DNA of 64,000 nt from Parabacteroides goldsteinii DSM 19448 = WAL 12034 (GCF_000969835.1 NZ_KQ033913.1:2062807-2126806), one strand, 5' to 3'. Counted from the first letter of the stretch, positions 55,461 through 63,780 are shown. Made by a program: numbers and translations. The notes: generated by a model from the sequence alone, not told the origin.

Positions 55461-58400
55461 TTAGAAGGAAATCTGAGCTCCCAAATTGAATACACGCTGA
55501 ACCGGATATCCTAAACCATTTCCACCCATTTCAGGATCCCACAATTTGAAAGGACTAAATGTAAGCAGGTTCGTGCCGCTGAAATAGATACGAAAGTTCT
55601 TTACAAAGACTTTTTTAAGTACATTGGTCGGAACTGTATATCCGAACTCCAATGATTTCAAACGCAAGAATGAACCATTGCGCATAAACCAGGTAGACGG
55701 TTTCTGATTATTCTCTACAGCTTCATAAGATAAACGTGGCCACAAAGCATACAGGTTACGATTATCTTCAGACCAGTGATCATCTGCATATGCTTTTAAC
55801 AAAGCATTCTGTCCGTTGAGGAAAGGTAGAGTTCCGTTATCCGTTGATGTGTCGATCCAGAATGATTCCCGAGCCAATCCCTGGAAGAAGAAAGATAAAT
55901 CCCATTGTTTATATCCTCCGGACAGACCGAAACCATACACAATTTCCGGACTGGTTGGATAACCCATCGGTACCATATCCAATTCGGTAATCTTACCATC
56001 GTTATTGATATCTTTATATTTGATATCACCGGCCATATAATTACCAAACTGACTCGGCGAATTACGGATATCTTCTTCATCTGCAAACAAACGTTCAGCC
56101 ACATAACCGAAATTCTGATTCAGGGAAGTCCCCAGTTTCGACTTCCAAGGCGTTGCACTGTAATCCGGCTCTTCATAAGCAGTAAACTCACTGGTTGCAT
56201 AAGTGAAGTTAGCCATCCCCGTCAACCAGGCATCATTATTAATCATATGGTTATAGTTCAACGACAGGTCGATACCACTACTTTTAGCTTTTCCCACATT
56301 AGCCATTACATCAGCCTGAAGCCCCATAGTTGTAGGAATAGAAGCACGTGACATTAAAATATTCCAACGGGATTCCATAAAATAATCCGCCTGCAATTCC
56401 AATTTATCAAATAGTCCTAACTCTACACCCAGGTTTGTTTTCCGGGCAGTCTCCCAGGTTATATCCTCGTTCGGGTAACGAGAGATCGAAACACCATTCA
56501 ACGTACGTCCTCCAAAATTTCCATAAGTACCGAACGACGATTGCTTTCCATCGCTATTCATATTTACTTCCGAAATATAGAAAAAACGATCTTCAGGTCT
56601 GCCAATCGCATCGTTACCGGATAACCCGTGAGTGACTTTCAGTTTCAATTTGTTAATCGTTTTCTTCAAATCGTCATTCCAGAACGCTTCACTAGAAACA
56701 AGCCAACCAAGTCCCATTGAAGGGAAGAAACCAAAACGTTCCTTTCTGGCAAAACGTTCGGAACCGTTATAACCGAAGTTTGCTTCAAGGAAGTAACGCG
56801 AATCATAAGCATAAGTAGCACGACCGGCAAAGTTCACATTACGTGAAGGTAATGAAAGTTGTAATGTATTGGCGTCGGAAGTCAGGGATTGACGAAGTGT
56901 GAAAACCAACATAGCACCGACAGCATGCTTTTCATTATAAGTTTGATTCCAGTTAGCTGCCGTTTCAAAATAAGTTGTAGAACTAACTACTTTATTACCG
57001 GGAACAAAGTCTAATGTTTCACGTCCATCCTGTTCGTTAAGGGGGGCCAAAATATAAGTATCCTCCAACTTATTATAGGAACCTATTCTATAGAAGAATG
57101 GTACATATTGACGAGACACATCAAAATAACCATATCGATTTGTATTGAACATAGCACGAAGAGACAATCCTTCTGTGATAAAATCCAAATTCTGCTTCAA
57201 TTCGAACTGAGCTGCCATCTGAGATGTTTGCGTATCTTTATATCCTTTCAACATATCTGCATACGGGTTATTATACTGTCCCTTGTCTGCATTACCGAAT
57301 AATATATGTTTGGTATACTGATTTGCTTCATCAGCCGGATAAGAAGGGGCGAACAAAACAGGGTTAGTCCGCATTACTTTCGCGAACAGCTGATCGCCAC
57401 CATCTATCGGTCCGGTATAGTCATCAAATGCACCGCTCAAACGAACGACAGCTTCTGTCGTTTTGGTAACATTGATATTTACATTGGCACGAAGCATATA
57501 TCGTTTCAAGTTGATATTATTATTGAAACTGCTCTTTTTATCGACATTCAATACGCCCTTATCCGAAATATAACTGCCGGCAATGTAATAACGAGCGACT
57601 TTACCACCACCACTTACGTTAAAGTTGGCACGGTAGTTGAATGTATTATTCTTGAATAGTTCGTTATACCAGTCCGTAGCCGGATAAACGTACGGATTCA
57701 CACCGGCAATCGTATTATCTATCTTCTGTTGCGAATAAGGTAGTGCCCCCATCGGGTTACGTGTCAAAACGGCTTCATTATGAAGACGCATATAGGTTAT
57801 CGGATCGGCCAGCTCCACCATTTTTGTCGGTTGCGACATAGAACCTTCCAACCGGATACTTACCTGGGCGGCCCCTTCCGCTCCTTCTTTCGTCGTTACC
57901 AAAATAACACCGTTAGCACCACGAGACCCATAAAGGGCTGTTGCTGTGGCATCCTTCATAATAGAAAAAGAAGCGATATCATCCGGCTGAATGCGGGATA
58001 ATTCCGTAGTAGTAACCTCATTGTTATCAATAAGAATGAGAGGATCTTTTTTATAACCGAAAGTAGTCACACCACGAATAAAAAATTCAGCATTGTCTTT
58101 TCCCGGTTCGCCACTTCGTTGATAGGCAATCACTCCGGACAGACGTCCGGCCATTGCCGTAGTCAGGTTGCTGGAAGGAACTTTTAATTCCGATGGATTC
58201 AAGGTTGTAATAGATCCGATAACACTTTCCTTCTTTTGTTTGGCAAAAGCAACGACGGTCACTTCCTCCAATTCATCCGTTTTGGGTTTCATTGTGATTA
58301 CAAGATCCTTCTTATCCTTGACCGTTACAATCTGATCTTCCATACCCAGATAAGAAACAGTCAGTTTCTCACCAACCGAAACACTGATCACAAATGATCC

Positions 58401-58661
58401 GTCGATATCTGTGGCAACACCTCTTGTGCCACCAACGAGAACTATATTTGCACCGGGAAGAGGCTCTCCCATATCATCAATTACTTTTCCTTTTAAATTG
58501 AAGGTTGCCTGACTCTGATTCGGAATAATCCTACTTGAAGCTGATTTACCCCTATCTACTCCTACATTAACCGACGCAAAAGATATTGTATAACTAAAAA
58601 CACATAGAATAGTTAGGGATACAGCTTTTCCTTTTATATTACTGCATATAGATTTATTCAT
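55461..58661 (-). CDS. SusC/RagA-like TonB-dependent receptor
   Basis: A 1066-residue receptor with signal peptide, carboxypeptidase-like regulatory domain (about 50-130, ATFNLKGKVIDDMGEPLPGA and LTVSYLGMED), the ELEEVTVVAF linker, plug (KDPLILIDNNEV, TALYGSRGANGVILVTTKEG) and a barrel that ends in terminal Phe (NLGAQISF). There is no STN domain. It leads a four-gene operon with SusD and two glycan-binding lipoproteins and no hydrolase, so the enzymes for its substrate must be elsewhere. The 19-bp inverted repeats at 58770-59027 lie about 110 nt before the start codon and are a likely switch. Confidence 0.96.
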   Translation of the reverse strand: MNKSICSNIKGKAVSLTILCVFSYTISFASVNVGVDRGKSASSRIIPNQSQATFNLKGKVIDDMGEPLPGANIVLVGGTRGVATDIDGSFVISVSVGEKLTVSYLGMEDQIVTVKDKKDLVITMKPKTDELEEVTVVAFAKQKKESVIGSITTLNPSELKVPSSNLTTAMAGRLSGVIAYQRSGEPGKDNAEFFIRGVTTFGYKKDPLILIDNNEVTTTELSRIQPDDIASFSIMKDATATALYGSRGANGVILVTTKEGAEGAAQVSIRLEGSMSQPTKMVELADPITYMRLHNEAVLTRNPMGALPYSQQKIDNTIAGVNPYVYPATDWYNELFKNNTFNYRANFNVSGGGKVARYYIAGSYISDKGVLNVDKKSSFNNNINLKRYMLRANVNINVTKTTEAVVRLSGAFDDYTGPIDGGDQLFAKVMRTNPVLFAPSYPADEANQYTKHILFGNADKGQYNNPYADMLKGYKDTQTSQMAAQFELKQNLDFITEGLSLRAMFNTNRYGYFDVSRQYVPFFYRIGSYNKLEDTYILAPLNEQDGRETLDFVPGNKVVSSTTYFETAANWNQTYNEKHAVGAMLVFTLRQSLTSDANTLQLSLPSRNVNFAGRATYAYDSRYFLEANFGYNGSERFARKERFGFFPSMGLGWLVSSEAFWNDDLKKTINKLKLKVTHGLSGNDAIGRPEDRFFYISEVNMNSDGKQSSFGTYGNFGGRTLNGVSISRYPNEDITWETARKTNLGVELGLFDKLELQADYFMESRWNILMSRASIPTTMGLQADVMANVGKAKSSGIDLSLNYNHMINNDAWLTGMANFTYATSEFTAYEEPDYSATPWKSKLGTSLNQNFGYVAERLFADEEDIRNSPSQFGNYMAGDIKYKDINNDGKITELDMVPMGYPTSPEIVYGFGLSGGYKQWDLSFFFQGLARESFWIDTSTDNGTLPFLNGQNALLKAYADDHWSEDNRNLYALWPRLSYEAVENNQKPSTWFMRNGSFLRLKSLEFGYTVPTNVLKKVFVKNFRIYFSGTNLLTFSPFKLWDPEMGGNGLGYPVQRVFNLGAQISF

Positions 58662-58769
58662 TATATTGATATTAAGTTTAACAATTAAATATGTTAATTA
58701 CTGATACTATTGAATAGGTTCATTTTATGTCTTCATAAGCTATTTCATTTATGTTACTGACTATTAGTT

Positions 58770-59027
58770 CTTGTGGAACTATGTTAATATCAGAAACACA
58801 AAAAAGAAGACATGCATTGTATATCAATACATTAACAATTTAACACATAGTTAACACAAAAAGATTCCGTGGATTACATATCTGTTTTCAAGATGACTTT
58901 CGAAACTTATTTAGGGATAGTGCCAGTTTTATTATATTAAATATCATTTTTGTAACTTGTGATTTTTATTTAATACGGATATTTGTAACAATTAACAATC
59001 CGGATTAAATTAACATAGTTCCACAAG
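58770..59027. promoter_or_regulatory. candidate invertible promoter segment flanked by 19-bp inverted repeats
   Basis: 58770-58788 (CTTGTGGAACTATGTTAAT) and 59009-59027 are perfect inverted copies; extending outward gives 23 of 25 matches. The left arm also holds GTTC-N5-GAAC. The 220-bp interior contains GATATTTG at 58978-58985, one base off TAnnTTTG, reading to the right, away from the SusC gene at 58661; inversion would turn it toward the gene. This is the layout of phase-variable promoters in Bacteroidales. No recombinase of the usual Tyr or Ser type is in the window. Confidence 0.6.
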
Positions 59028-59342
59028 GACTGAGGATACCTTTAAACAACAAATATGAAATTGTGAAAAAATATGGCAAAAGAGAAACCTGCCATATCTG
59101 TAAATAGATTACATTGTAAAGAGATGAATCTTTCTTTTATAACGGGAGAGTAACTTTTCCCCTCTCGAGAGGGGGAAGGGGGTGAATTCTAAGTCCTCTC
59201 CAAACAATATCTATAAAATCTTACCCAAGTTTACGAACATTAACGTATCCTTGGGTAAGTTCGTATATAGACATAATTACTCTTCAGAAGTGTATAGCTA
59301 CTTCCTAAATCTAAGATGTTTTCGAAATTAAGGGCCTTTTTA
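59028..59342. other. 315-bp non-coding stretch with two hairpins, right-hand flank of the IS110 transposase
   Basis: The palindrome CCCCTCTCGAGAGGGG lies at 59159-59174. A 10-bp stem CTTACCCAAG/CTTGGGTAAG lies at 59220-59259, partly extended by TTACGAAC and GTTCGTA. No ORF. The right end of the IS110 element should lie in this stretch, but IS110 elements lack terminal repeats and I could not fix it. Confidence 0.55.
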
Positions 59343-60338
59343 TTATACGACTAATGTTACAAATGGAGTCTGTCTTCGTATCACAGCAAAAGACCTTGCT
59401 ATGATTTTGGCTCTTACAGCATTGATTACAGATGCTTTATGTTTCCCCTCCGCTATTTTCCTTTTATAATATGCTTTCATCTGCGGATCCCAAGAGATGG
59501 CAGTAATAGCTGCCCGGGTAAGGTACACTTTTACTTCTTTGTTAGCCAATGGAGAAGTCTGCGTTTTTCCCCGTATGGAAATACCTGAAGTATGTTCAAA
59601 GGGAGCAACCCCGCAATAACAAGCAAACTTCCTTGGGTTGTCAAATCTTTGAAAATTGTTAGTAACACACAGTAATACAATGGCATTGATTATCCCTACA
59701 CCTTTTATACTTCTTAATAACAAGTAGTTTGTGCAAAGAGAACAACTAGCGGCTATTAGTTGCTCCATAGCCTCTTCCACCTGCAGGATCTTTTCTTTTA
59801 TCGACTTGAGCTGCTCTTCCAAAAAAGAAATGGAGTCTGTCACATCAGCCAACTTGGCCATCTGGGAGAATGTTTCCAATAACTTTATGCTTGATACTTT
59901 TTGCTTGACCAAATTGTCACGTATAATAATCCATCCCCGCAGTCTCACCAAGTCTTTGTCAGGCAATTTGTATAACTCTAGTTTTCGATAGTGTAATACC
60001 GCATAGTTCGCTATTCTTTTAGCGTCAATGCGGTCATTTTTGCCTCGTTGCAAGCCTATGGACTTCTTGATGGTCAACGGGCAAACCAAAGCTAGGGAAA
60101 AACCCATAGAGGCACTGGAAACAGATAACTCTGTGACATAACTTCCCATGTTTTCAGCACAGAACAAGAGTTTGGATAAAGAGAGATGATAACCTGCTAT
60201 CCAATCTAATAAAGATTGGATCCCTTCTGAAGTGTTATCAAAAGACTTGTGAGACAACTCTTTTTCGTCCGCAGACATTAAGGATGCATCGAAAGTTTTT
60301 TTCCCTACATCAAGACCTACAAAATGAGAATAATTCAT
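59343..60338 (-). CDS. IS110-family DEDD transposase/recombinase
   Basis: The 331-residue protein has an N-terminal RuvC-like DEDD domain with Asp10 in GLDVGKK, Glu62 in CAENMGSY, and Asp102 and Asp105 in GKNDRIDAKR, then a coiled-coil, then the C-terminal Tnp_20 domain with IKGVGIINAIVLL and YCGVAPFEHTSG (Ser251, the expected nucleophile). All key residues look intact and there is no frameshift, so it may be active. IS110 enzymes recombine DNA guided by a bridge RNA; related Piv proteins invert DNA. The upstream leader at 60365-60545 has the right position and structure for such an RNA. Confidence 0.95.
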   Translation of the reverse strand: MNYSHFVGLDVGKKTFDASLMSADEKELSHKSFDNTSEGIQSLLDWIAGYHLSLSKLLFCAENMGSYVTELSVSSASMGFSLALVCPLTIKKSIGLQRGKNDRIDAKRIANYAVLHYRKLELYKLPDKDLVRLRGWIIIRDNLVKQKVSSIKLLETFSQMAKLADVTDSISFLEEQLKSIKEKILQVEEAMEQLIAASCSLCTNYLLLRSIKGVGIINAIVLLCVTNNFQRFDNPRKFACYCGVAPFEHTSGISIRGKTQTSPLANKEVKVYLTRAAITAISWDPQMKAYYKRKIAEGKHKASVINAVRAKIIARSFAVIRRQTPFVTLVV

Positions 60339-60364
60339 AACTTTGTATTTACAGTATTAAACAT

Positions 60365-60545
60365 GAAGGAGAAACAGCTAATACATTTATTAGGTCGTGA
60401 GCCTACAATTCTAACTGGCTAGGTTCTCCAATTAAGAGAGTTGCAGTCTGATTCAGCCCATAGTCATTTAAGACTAGTGTCAAAGTTAGTTCACTGCAAC
60501 TCTTCTTTTCAAATATACACTTATATTTTTATTAGGATATTTAAT
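60365..60545 (-). ncRNA. putative IS110 bridge RNA
   Basis: The leader upstream of the transposase (start 60338) has two stem-loop domains: an 11-bp perfect stem AGAGTTGCAGT/ACTGCAACTCT (60437-60447 with 60493-60503) with a 45-nt loop, and a GGAGAA/TTCTCC stem (60368-60373 with 60424-60429) that encloses CTAATA/TATTAG. A promoter at 60550-60580 would start transcription near 60545, giving about 180 nt, close to the 177 nt reported for the IS621 bridge RNA. Position, size and two-loop layout fit; I could not show guide complementarity. Confidence 0.6.
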
Positions 60546-60549
60546 ACTG

Positions 60550-60580
60550 CAAATGTAAATGTGTTAAAGCAAGTTACAAA
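60550..60580 (-). promoter_or_regulatory. Bacteroides-type promoter of the bridge RNA/transposase
   Basis: On the minus strand TTTG (60577-60580) is followed after 19 nt by TACATTTG (60550-60557), an exact match to TTTG-N19-TAnnTTTG. It faces the structured leader and the transposase. Confidence 0.75.
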
Positions 60581-60623
60581 CTATCGGCAAACTTCCCCAA
60601 AAAGTACCTATCTTTTAAAATGT

Positions 60624-60659
60624 AAAGTCCCTACTTTTGATTACAAAACTAGGGACTTT
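60624..60659 (-). terminator. intrinsic terminator of the MATE gene
   Basis: A 10-bp stem AAAGTCCCTA/TAGGGACTTT (60624-60633 with 60650-60659), about 37 nt past the stop at 60696, with an AT-rich tail on the minus strand. Confidence 0.7.
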
Positions 60660-60695
60660 TGATTTCAAAACATATATGTTTTTACAGAGGATGAA

Positions 60696-62018
60696 CTATA
60701 GCTTCTTATTCCTCCAATTACCTTTCCACAAATAGAAGAATGCAATAAACAGCATCCCATTATAAACATGTTCCGTTGTCCAGCAAACCGCAACATCGGC
60801 ATGTAACCAGACACCGACCAGGAACGTATAGGATACATAGACTAAAATACTTGCCATATCGATCCATAATGCAACCTGTGTATTCCCGGTTCCCGAAACG
60901 CTGAAGAAATAAATAAAAGCAGGAACCGCCAATATATAGGAAGAAAGCATGACCCAAAGGGACGGAACAGAACTTTGTATCAAGTCCGGATTATCCGTAT
61001 AAATACGCAGTACCAAATCCGGAAATAAAGCGATCAATATCCCTAACGGCAACACAAAAAAGTAACAAAGCCTTATCATCCGCCCACACAATCCCATCAC
61101 CTGGTCCGACTTGCCGGAACCGATCAGGTTACTCACCAGTGAACTCGACGTGGAAGCAAACGCATTGACAAACATAAACAGGAAAGACGAAATACTCCGT
61201 ACTACATTCGTGATAGCCAGCGGACGTTCCCCCTGATGCTCCATCACTACAAAAAAGATAAACCAACCGATAAACGCGATACCATGTTGCACCATTATCC
61301 AGATCGATACACTCAATATTTGTTTCAACATCCGGAAATCAATTCCGGTAAAACTAAACACTCCATACTTCTTATAATCGATCTTCTTCCAGGTATAAAT
61401 GATAAAGAACAACACCGACACCGCCTCAGAAATAGAAGAAGCGATCGCCGCTCCGGCAATCCCTAAAGCCGGGAAACCGAACTTACCGAATATCAGGATA
61501 TAATTCAGCACCACATTCGTCAGCACCATCACGACAGAGTTGGCCGTCAGTATCTTAGTCTTGGTGATACCGACATAAAACGCCCTGAACATCACCGCTA
61601 TGAACGAGAAGAAGAACCCGTAGACACGCCAATCGATATAACTCATGGTCGCCTGGTAAACCTCATCCGAGCCGATCAGCTTCCGGAGAATCACCGGTGA
61701 ATAGAAATGGGAAACCGTAAATAAGGTAGCAGCAAGTAATAACAGGAAAAGTGCTCCCTGCATGAAAACCGGTCCGATCCGGGTATAATCCTGTGCTCCG
61801 TTGCGCCGGGCAATCAGGACCTGTGCTCCGACACTAAAACCGAATCCCAGCATATAAATAACCAGATAATAAACTCCCGCCAGTGCCGAAGCTCCCAGCT
61901 CAACCTCTCCTACCCGGCCCAGATAAGCCGTATCGGTCAACCCGATCATATGCTCCATCAGCAAACTGATGAGTACAGGATAGGTAATCTGCCAAATTTG
62001 TTTATTCGTAAATTGCAT
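60696..62018 (-). CDS. MATE-family multidrug/Na+ (H+) efflux transporter
   Basis: A 440-residue inner membrane protein with 12 predicted helices in two homologous halves. N-terminal QIWQITYPVLISLLMEHMIGLTDTAYLGRVG and LGASALAGVYYLV are the standard MATE start; the second half opens with SVSIWIMVQHGIAFIGWFIFFVVM and NAFASTSSSLVSNLIGSGK. Such pumps export cationic drugs or metabolites using a Na+ or H+ gradient; specificity is not predictable. A -7 element is at 62041-62048 and a terminator at 60624-60659, so it is transcribed alone. Confidence 0.94.
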   Translation of the reverse strand: MQFTNKQIWQITYPVLISLLMEHMIGLTDTAYLGRVGEVELGASALAGVYYLVIYMLGFGFSVGAQVLIARRNGAQDYTRIGPVFMQGALFLLLLAATLFTVSHFYSPVILRKLIGSDEVYQATMSYIDWRVYGFFFSFIAVMFRAFYVGITKTKILTANSVVMVLTNVVLNYILIFGKFGFPALGIAGAAIASSISEAVSVLFFIIYTWKKIDYKKYGVFSFTGIDFRMLKQILSVSIWIMVQHGIAFIGWFIFFVVMEHQGERPLAITNVVRSISSFLFMFVNAFASTSSSLVSNLIGSGKSDQVMGLCGRMIRLCYFFVLPLGILIALFPDLVLRIYTDNPDLIQSSVPSLWVMLSSYILAVPAFIYFFSVSGTGNTQVALWIDMASILVYVSYTFLVGVWLHADVAVCWTTEHVYNGMLFIAFFYLWKGNWRNKKL

Positions 62019-62040
62019 AATGGATATTCAAAAAGGGATG

Positions 62041-62048
62041 CAAAGGTA
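62041..62048 (-). promoter_or_regulatory. Bacteroides-type -7 element of the MATE gene
   Basis: Minus-strand TACCTTTG, 22 nt before the start at 62018. Confidence 0.55.
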
Positions 62049-62107
62049 GTAATAAGAAGTTTTCCATACAATATAACCGTTAATTATCCGTTTATCATTT
62101 TGTCACT

Positions 62108-62173
62108 ACTATACCAACTAATTCGGATTACTATACCGGATATTTGAAAATAGTATACCGGGTAATATTTTTT
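62108..62173. repeat. three-unit 22-bp direct repeat (ACTATACC type)
   Basis: ACTATACC (62108-62115), ACTATACC (62130-62137) and AGTATACC (62152-62159) recur at exactly 22-bp steps, upstream of both the MATE and GldB-like genes. The core differs from the arrays at 16472 and 31961 but the spacing is the same. Direct repeats two helical turns apart suit LytTR-type or similar regulators. Confidence 0.65.
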
Positions 62174-62227
62174 AACGTATTAAAAAGACAGAGAAATCAG
62201 TCAATACATAACATAAAGACAAAAACG

Positions 62228-63226
62228 ATGAACTTCAAAATACTTCTGACATTCCTTATGACCATCGGCTTTTGCAGCTGTAACGGACAAAATACAAATG
62301 CAAACAATATCACGACAGCCACTCCGATGCCGATCAACCGGTTCGACAAAGCATTGTTCCAGCTAATAAACTCCGACGATACGACGCTCAACCAACAGCT
62401 ATTGAATCAATATCCGCTGATGACAGAGATTCTGGGTAAAGGTATCCTGAATATGCAATCGCCGGAAATGCCCGGCTTTTTCAATAAACTGGAAAACTTT
62501 TATTCCGAACCAACCCTGAAAAATCTTTATGCGGATGCAATCAAAAAATATGATTCGGTCACAGAGACAGAGCAATCGCTCGGCAACGCATTCGCCTGGA
62601 TACAGGATAAATTCCCGACTATGCAAATTCCGGCTTTGTACATGCACGTTTCCGGATTCAACCAGAACGTATTGGTCGGCGACAGTCTGTTATCACTCTC
62701 CATCGACAAATATATGGGAGAAGATTATCCGTTGTATCAGGACTTTTTCTATGACTATCAACGCCGTAAGATGCAACCCTCACATGTGGTTCCCGATTAC
62801 ATCGCCGGCTGGCTGATGTCCGAATACCCATTTAACGGCAATGAAAATGTATTGCTCGACCGGATGATCTATGAAGGCAAAATAAAATACCTGGTTTTAT
62901 CAGCATTACCGGAGATGACTCCGGCCGCTTTGTTCGGTTATACAGACGAGGCCTGGGAATGGTGCAAAAATAACGAAGCCAATATATGGAAAGCCATTGT
63001 CGAACGGAAACATTTATATACACCGGACCAGATGAACACCATGAAATATTTCGAAGACATGCCTGCCCAATTCCTGACAAGCGATGCTCCCGGAAATATC
63101 GGCAGCTGGGTCGGACTGCAAATCATTGAACAGTACATAAAAGAAACAAATACAACTCCCGAAGCATTGATGAAAAACGATAATGCACAGGAAATACTGG
63201 CTGCATCGAAATACAAGGGAGGATAA
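62228..63226 (+). CDS. GldB-like lipoprotein
   Basis: The ATG at 62228 is preferred over 62144, because it gives an SPII signal (MNFKILLTFLMTIGFCSC, Cys18) and 332 residues. The mature part fits the GldB family: PINRFDKALFQL near the N-terminus, LSLSIDKYMGEDYPLYQDF, the MIYEGKIKYLVL segment, FGYTDEAWEWCKNNEANIWKAIVER and PGNIGSWVGLQIIEQY. GldB is needed for gliding in flavobacteria, but most Bacteroidales that carry homologues do not glide, so the role here is unknown. The 22-bp repeats at 62108-62173 lie just upstream. Confidence 0.85.
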   Translation: MNFKILLTFLMTIGFCSCNGQNTNANNITTATPMPINRFDKALFQLINSDDTTLNQQLLNQYPLMTEILGKGILNMQSPEMPGFFNKLENFYSEPTLKNLYADAIKKYDSVTETEQSLGNAFAWIQDKFPTMQIPALYMHVSGFNQNVLVGDSLLSLSIDKYMGEDYPLYQDFFYDYQRRKMQPSHVVPDYIAGWLMSEYPFNGNENVLLDRMIYEGKIKYLVLSALPEMTPAALFGYTDEAWEWCKNNEANIWKAIVERKHLYTPDQMNTMKYFEDMPAQFLTSDAPGNIGSWVGLQIIEQYIKETNTTPEALMKNDNAQEILAASKYKGG

Positions 63227-63266
63227 ATATATAACCGACGAATCAACTATATTCAACCGAATTACT

Positions 63267-63274
63267 TATATTTG
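63267..63274 (+). promoter_or_regulatory. Bacteroides-type -7 element of the MNT gene
   Basis: TATATTTG, 27 nt before the ATG at 63301. Confidence 0.5.
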
Positions 63275-63300
63275 CACAGAACTGTTAAATACACATCCGG

Positions 63301-63618
63301 ATGAAAAATACGAAAGAACTTGTATTAGCTAAAATTAAAGAGACACTTCTTCAAGTGGCTCCCGGTGCCAAAGTAATTCTTTTCGGTTCACGAGCCAGGA
63401 ATGATGCCCGTTCAGACTCCGATTGGGACATCCTTATATTAGTCGACAAAAACAAATTGGACCCAGACGATTTCGACCGTATCTCTTATCCTTTGTACGA
63501 ACTAGGTTGGAAAATTAACGAAATGATAAGTCCCAAACTTTATACGATTAACGACTGGCTGAAACGCAGCTTCACTCCGTTTTATAAAAATGTAGAAAAA
63601 GAAGGGATTGTGTTATGA
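63301..63618 (+). CDS. MNT-type minimal nucleotidyltransferase (antitoxin-like)
   Basis: A 105-residue protein with the nucleotidyltransferase core VILFGSRARNDARSDSDWDIL (Gly29-Ser30, Asp41 and Asp43 as catalytic pair), followed by a helix and a short C-terminus (LYELGWKINEMIS). Minimal MNT proteins usually form toxin-antitoxin pairs with a HEPN RNase by AMPylating it. Here the stop TGA overlaps an ATG (ATGA at 63615-63618), the typical MNT/HEPN junction, but the HEPN gene is almost gone (63615-63747). The antitoxin thus seems orphaned. Confidence 0.9.
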   Translation: MKNTKELVLAKIKETLLQVAPGAKVILFGSRARNDARSDSDWDILILVDKNKLDPDDFDRISYPLYELGWKINEMISPKLYTINDWLKRSFTPFYKNVEKEGIVL

Positions 63619-63747
63619 CTGTTTGAAATGAGACAATCCGGCGATTATGACGATCTTTATGATCTGACTGCCGACGATGTAGAACGATATATCGAACCAA
63701 CCCGTGAATTTCTGAAGTCACTCGAAAAGCTGATAAAGACTGCCTAA
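63615..63747 (+). pseudogene. decayed HEPN-domain toxin partner of MNT
   Basis: After the overlapping ATG at 63615 the frame stops within three codons (M-T-V-stop). From 63628 a new frame encodes 39 residues, RQSGDYDDLYDLTADDVERY... ending KTA, which is the C-terminus of HEPN proteins (DYDDxY and a closing helix). The N-terminal about 90 residues with the RNase RX4-6H motif are missing, so an internal deletion plus frame change has destroyed the gene. The ATG at 63628 may still be translated as a small remnant. Confidence 0.75.
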
Positions 63748-63780
63748 AAAAAAACCGCCCTATCCTCGCGGACAAGACGG
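63746..63780 (-). terminator. minus-strand intrinsic terminator facing away from the MNT locus
   Basis: Read on the minus strand, CCGTCTTGTCC pairs (with G-U pairs) with GGATAGGGCGG around a 4-nt loop and is followed by nine Ts. No minus-strand gene lies to its right within the window, so it may belong to a gene beyond the edge or one displaced by the IS110 element at 63902. Confidence 0.55.

Larger units (their letters stand above)
59343..60580 (-). mobile_element. IS110-family insertion sequence (ends not determined)
   Basis: It comprises the transposase gene, a structured leader and its promoter. Terminal inverted repeats are not expected in this family, and the exact ends are unknown; the given limits cover only the parts I can support. 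The left end (upstream of the gene) should lie between 60580 and about 60624, where the MATE terminator begins. Confidence 0.75.

Noticed and set aside
59159..59174. CCCCTCTCGAGAGGGG palindrome as an IS end or attachment site
   Set aside because: It resembles a common intergenic palindrome and nothing ties it to the IS110 boundary.
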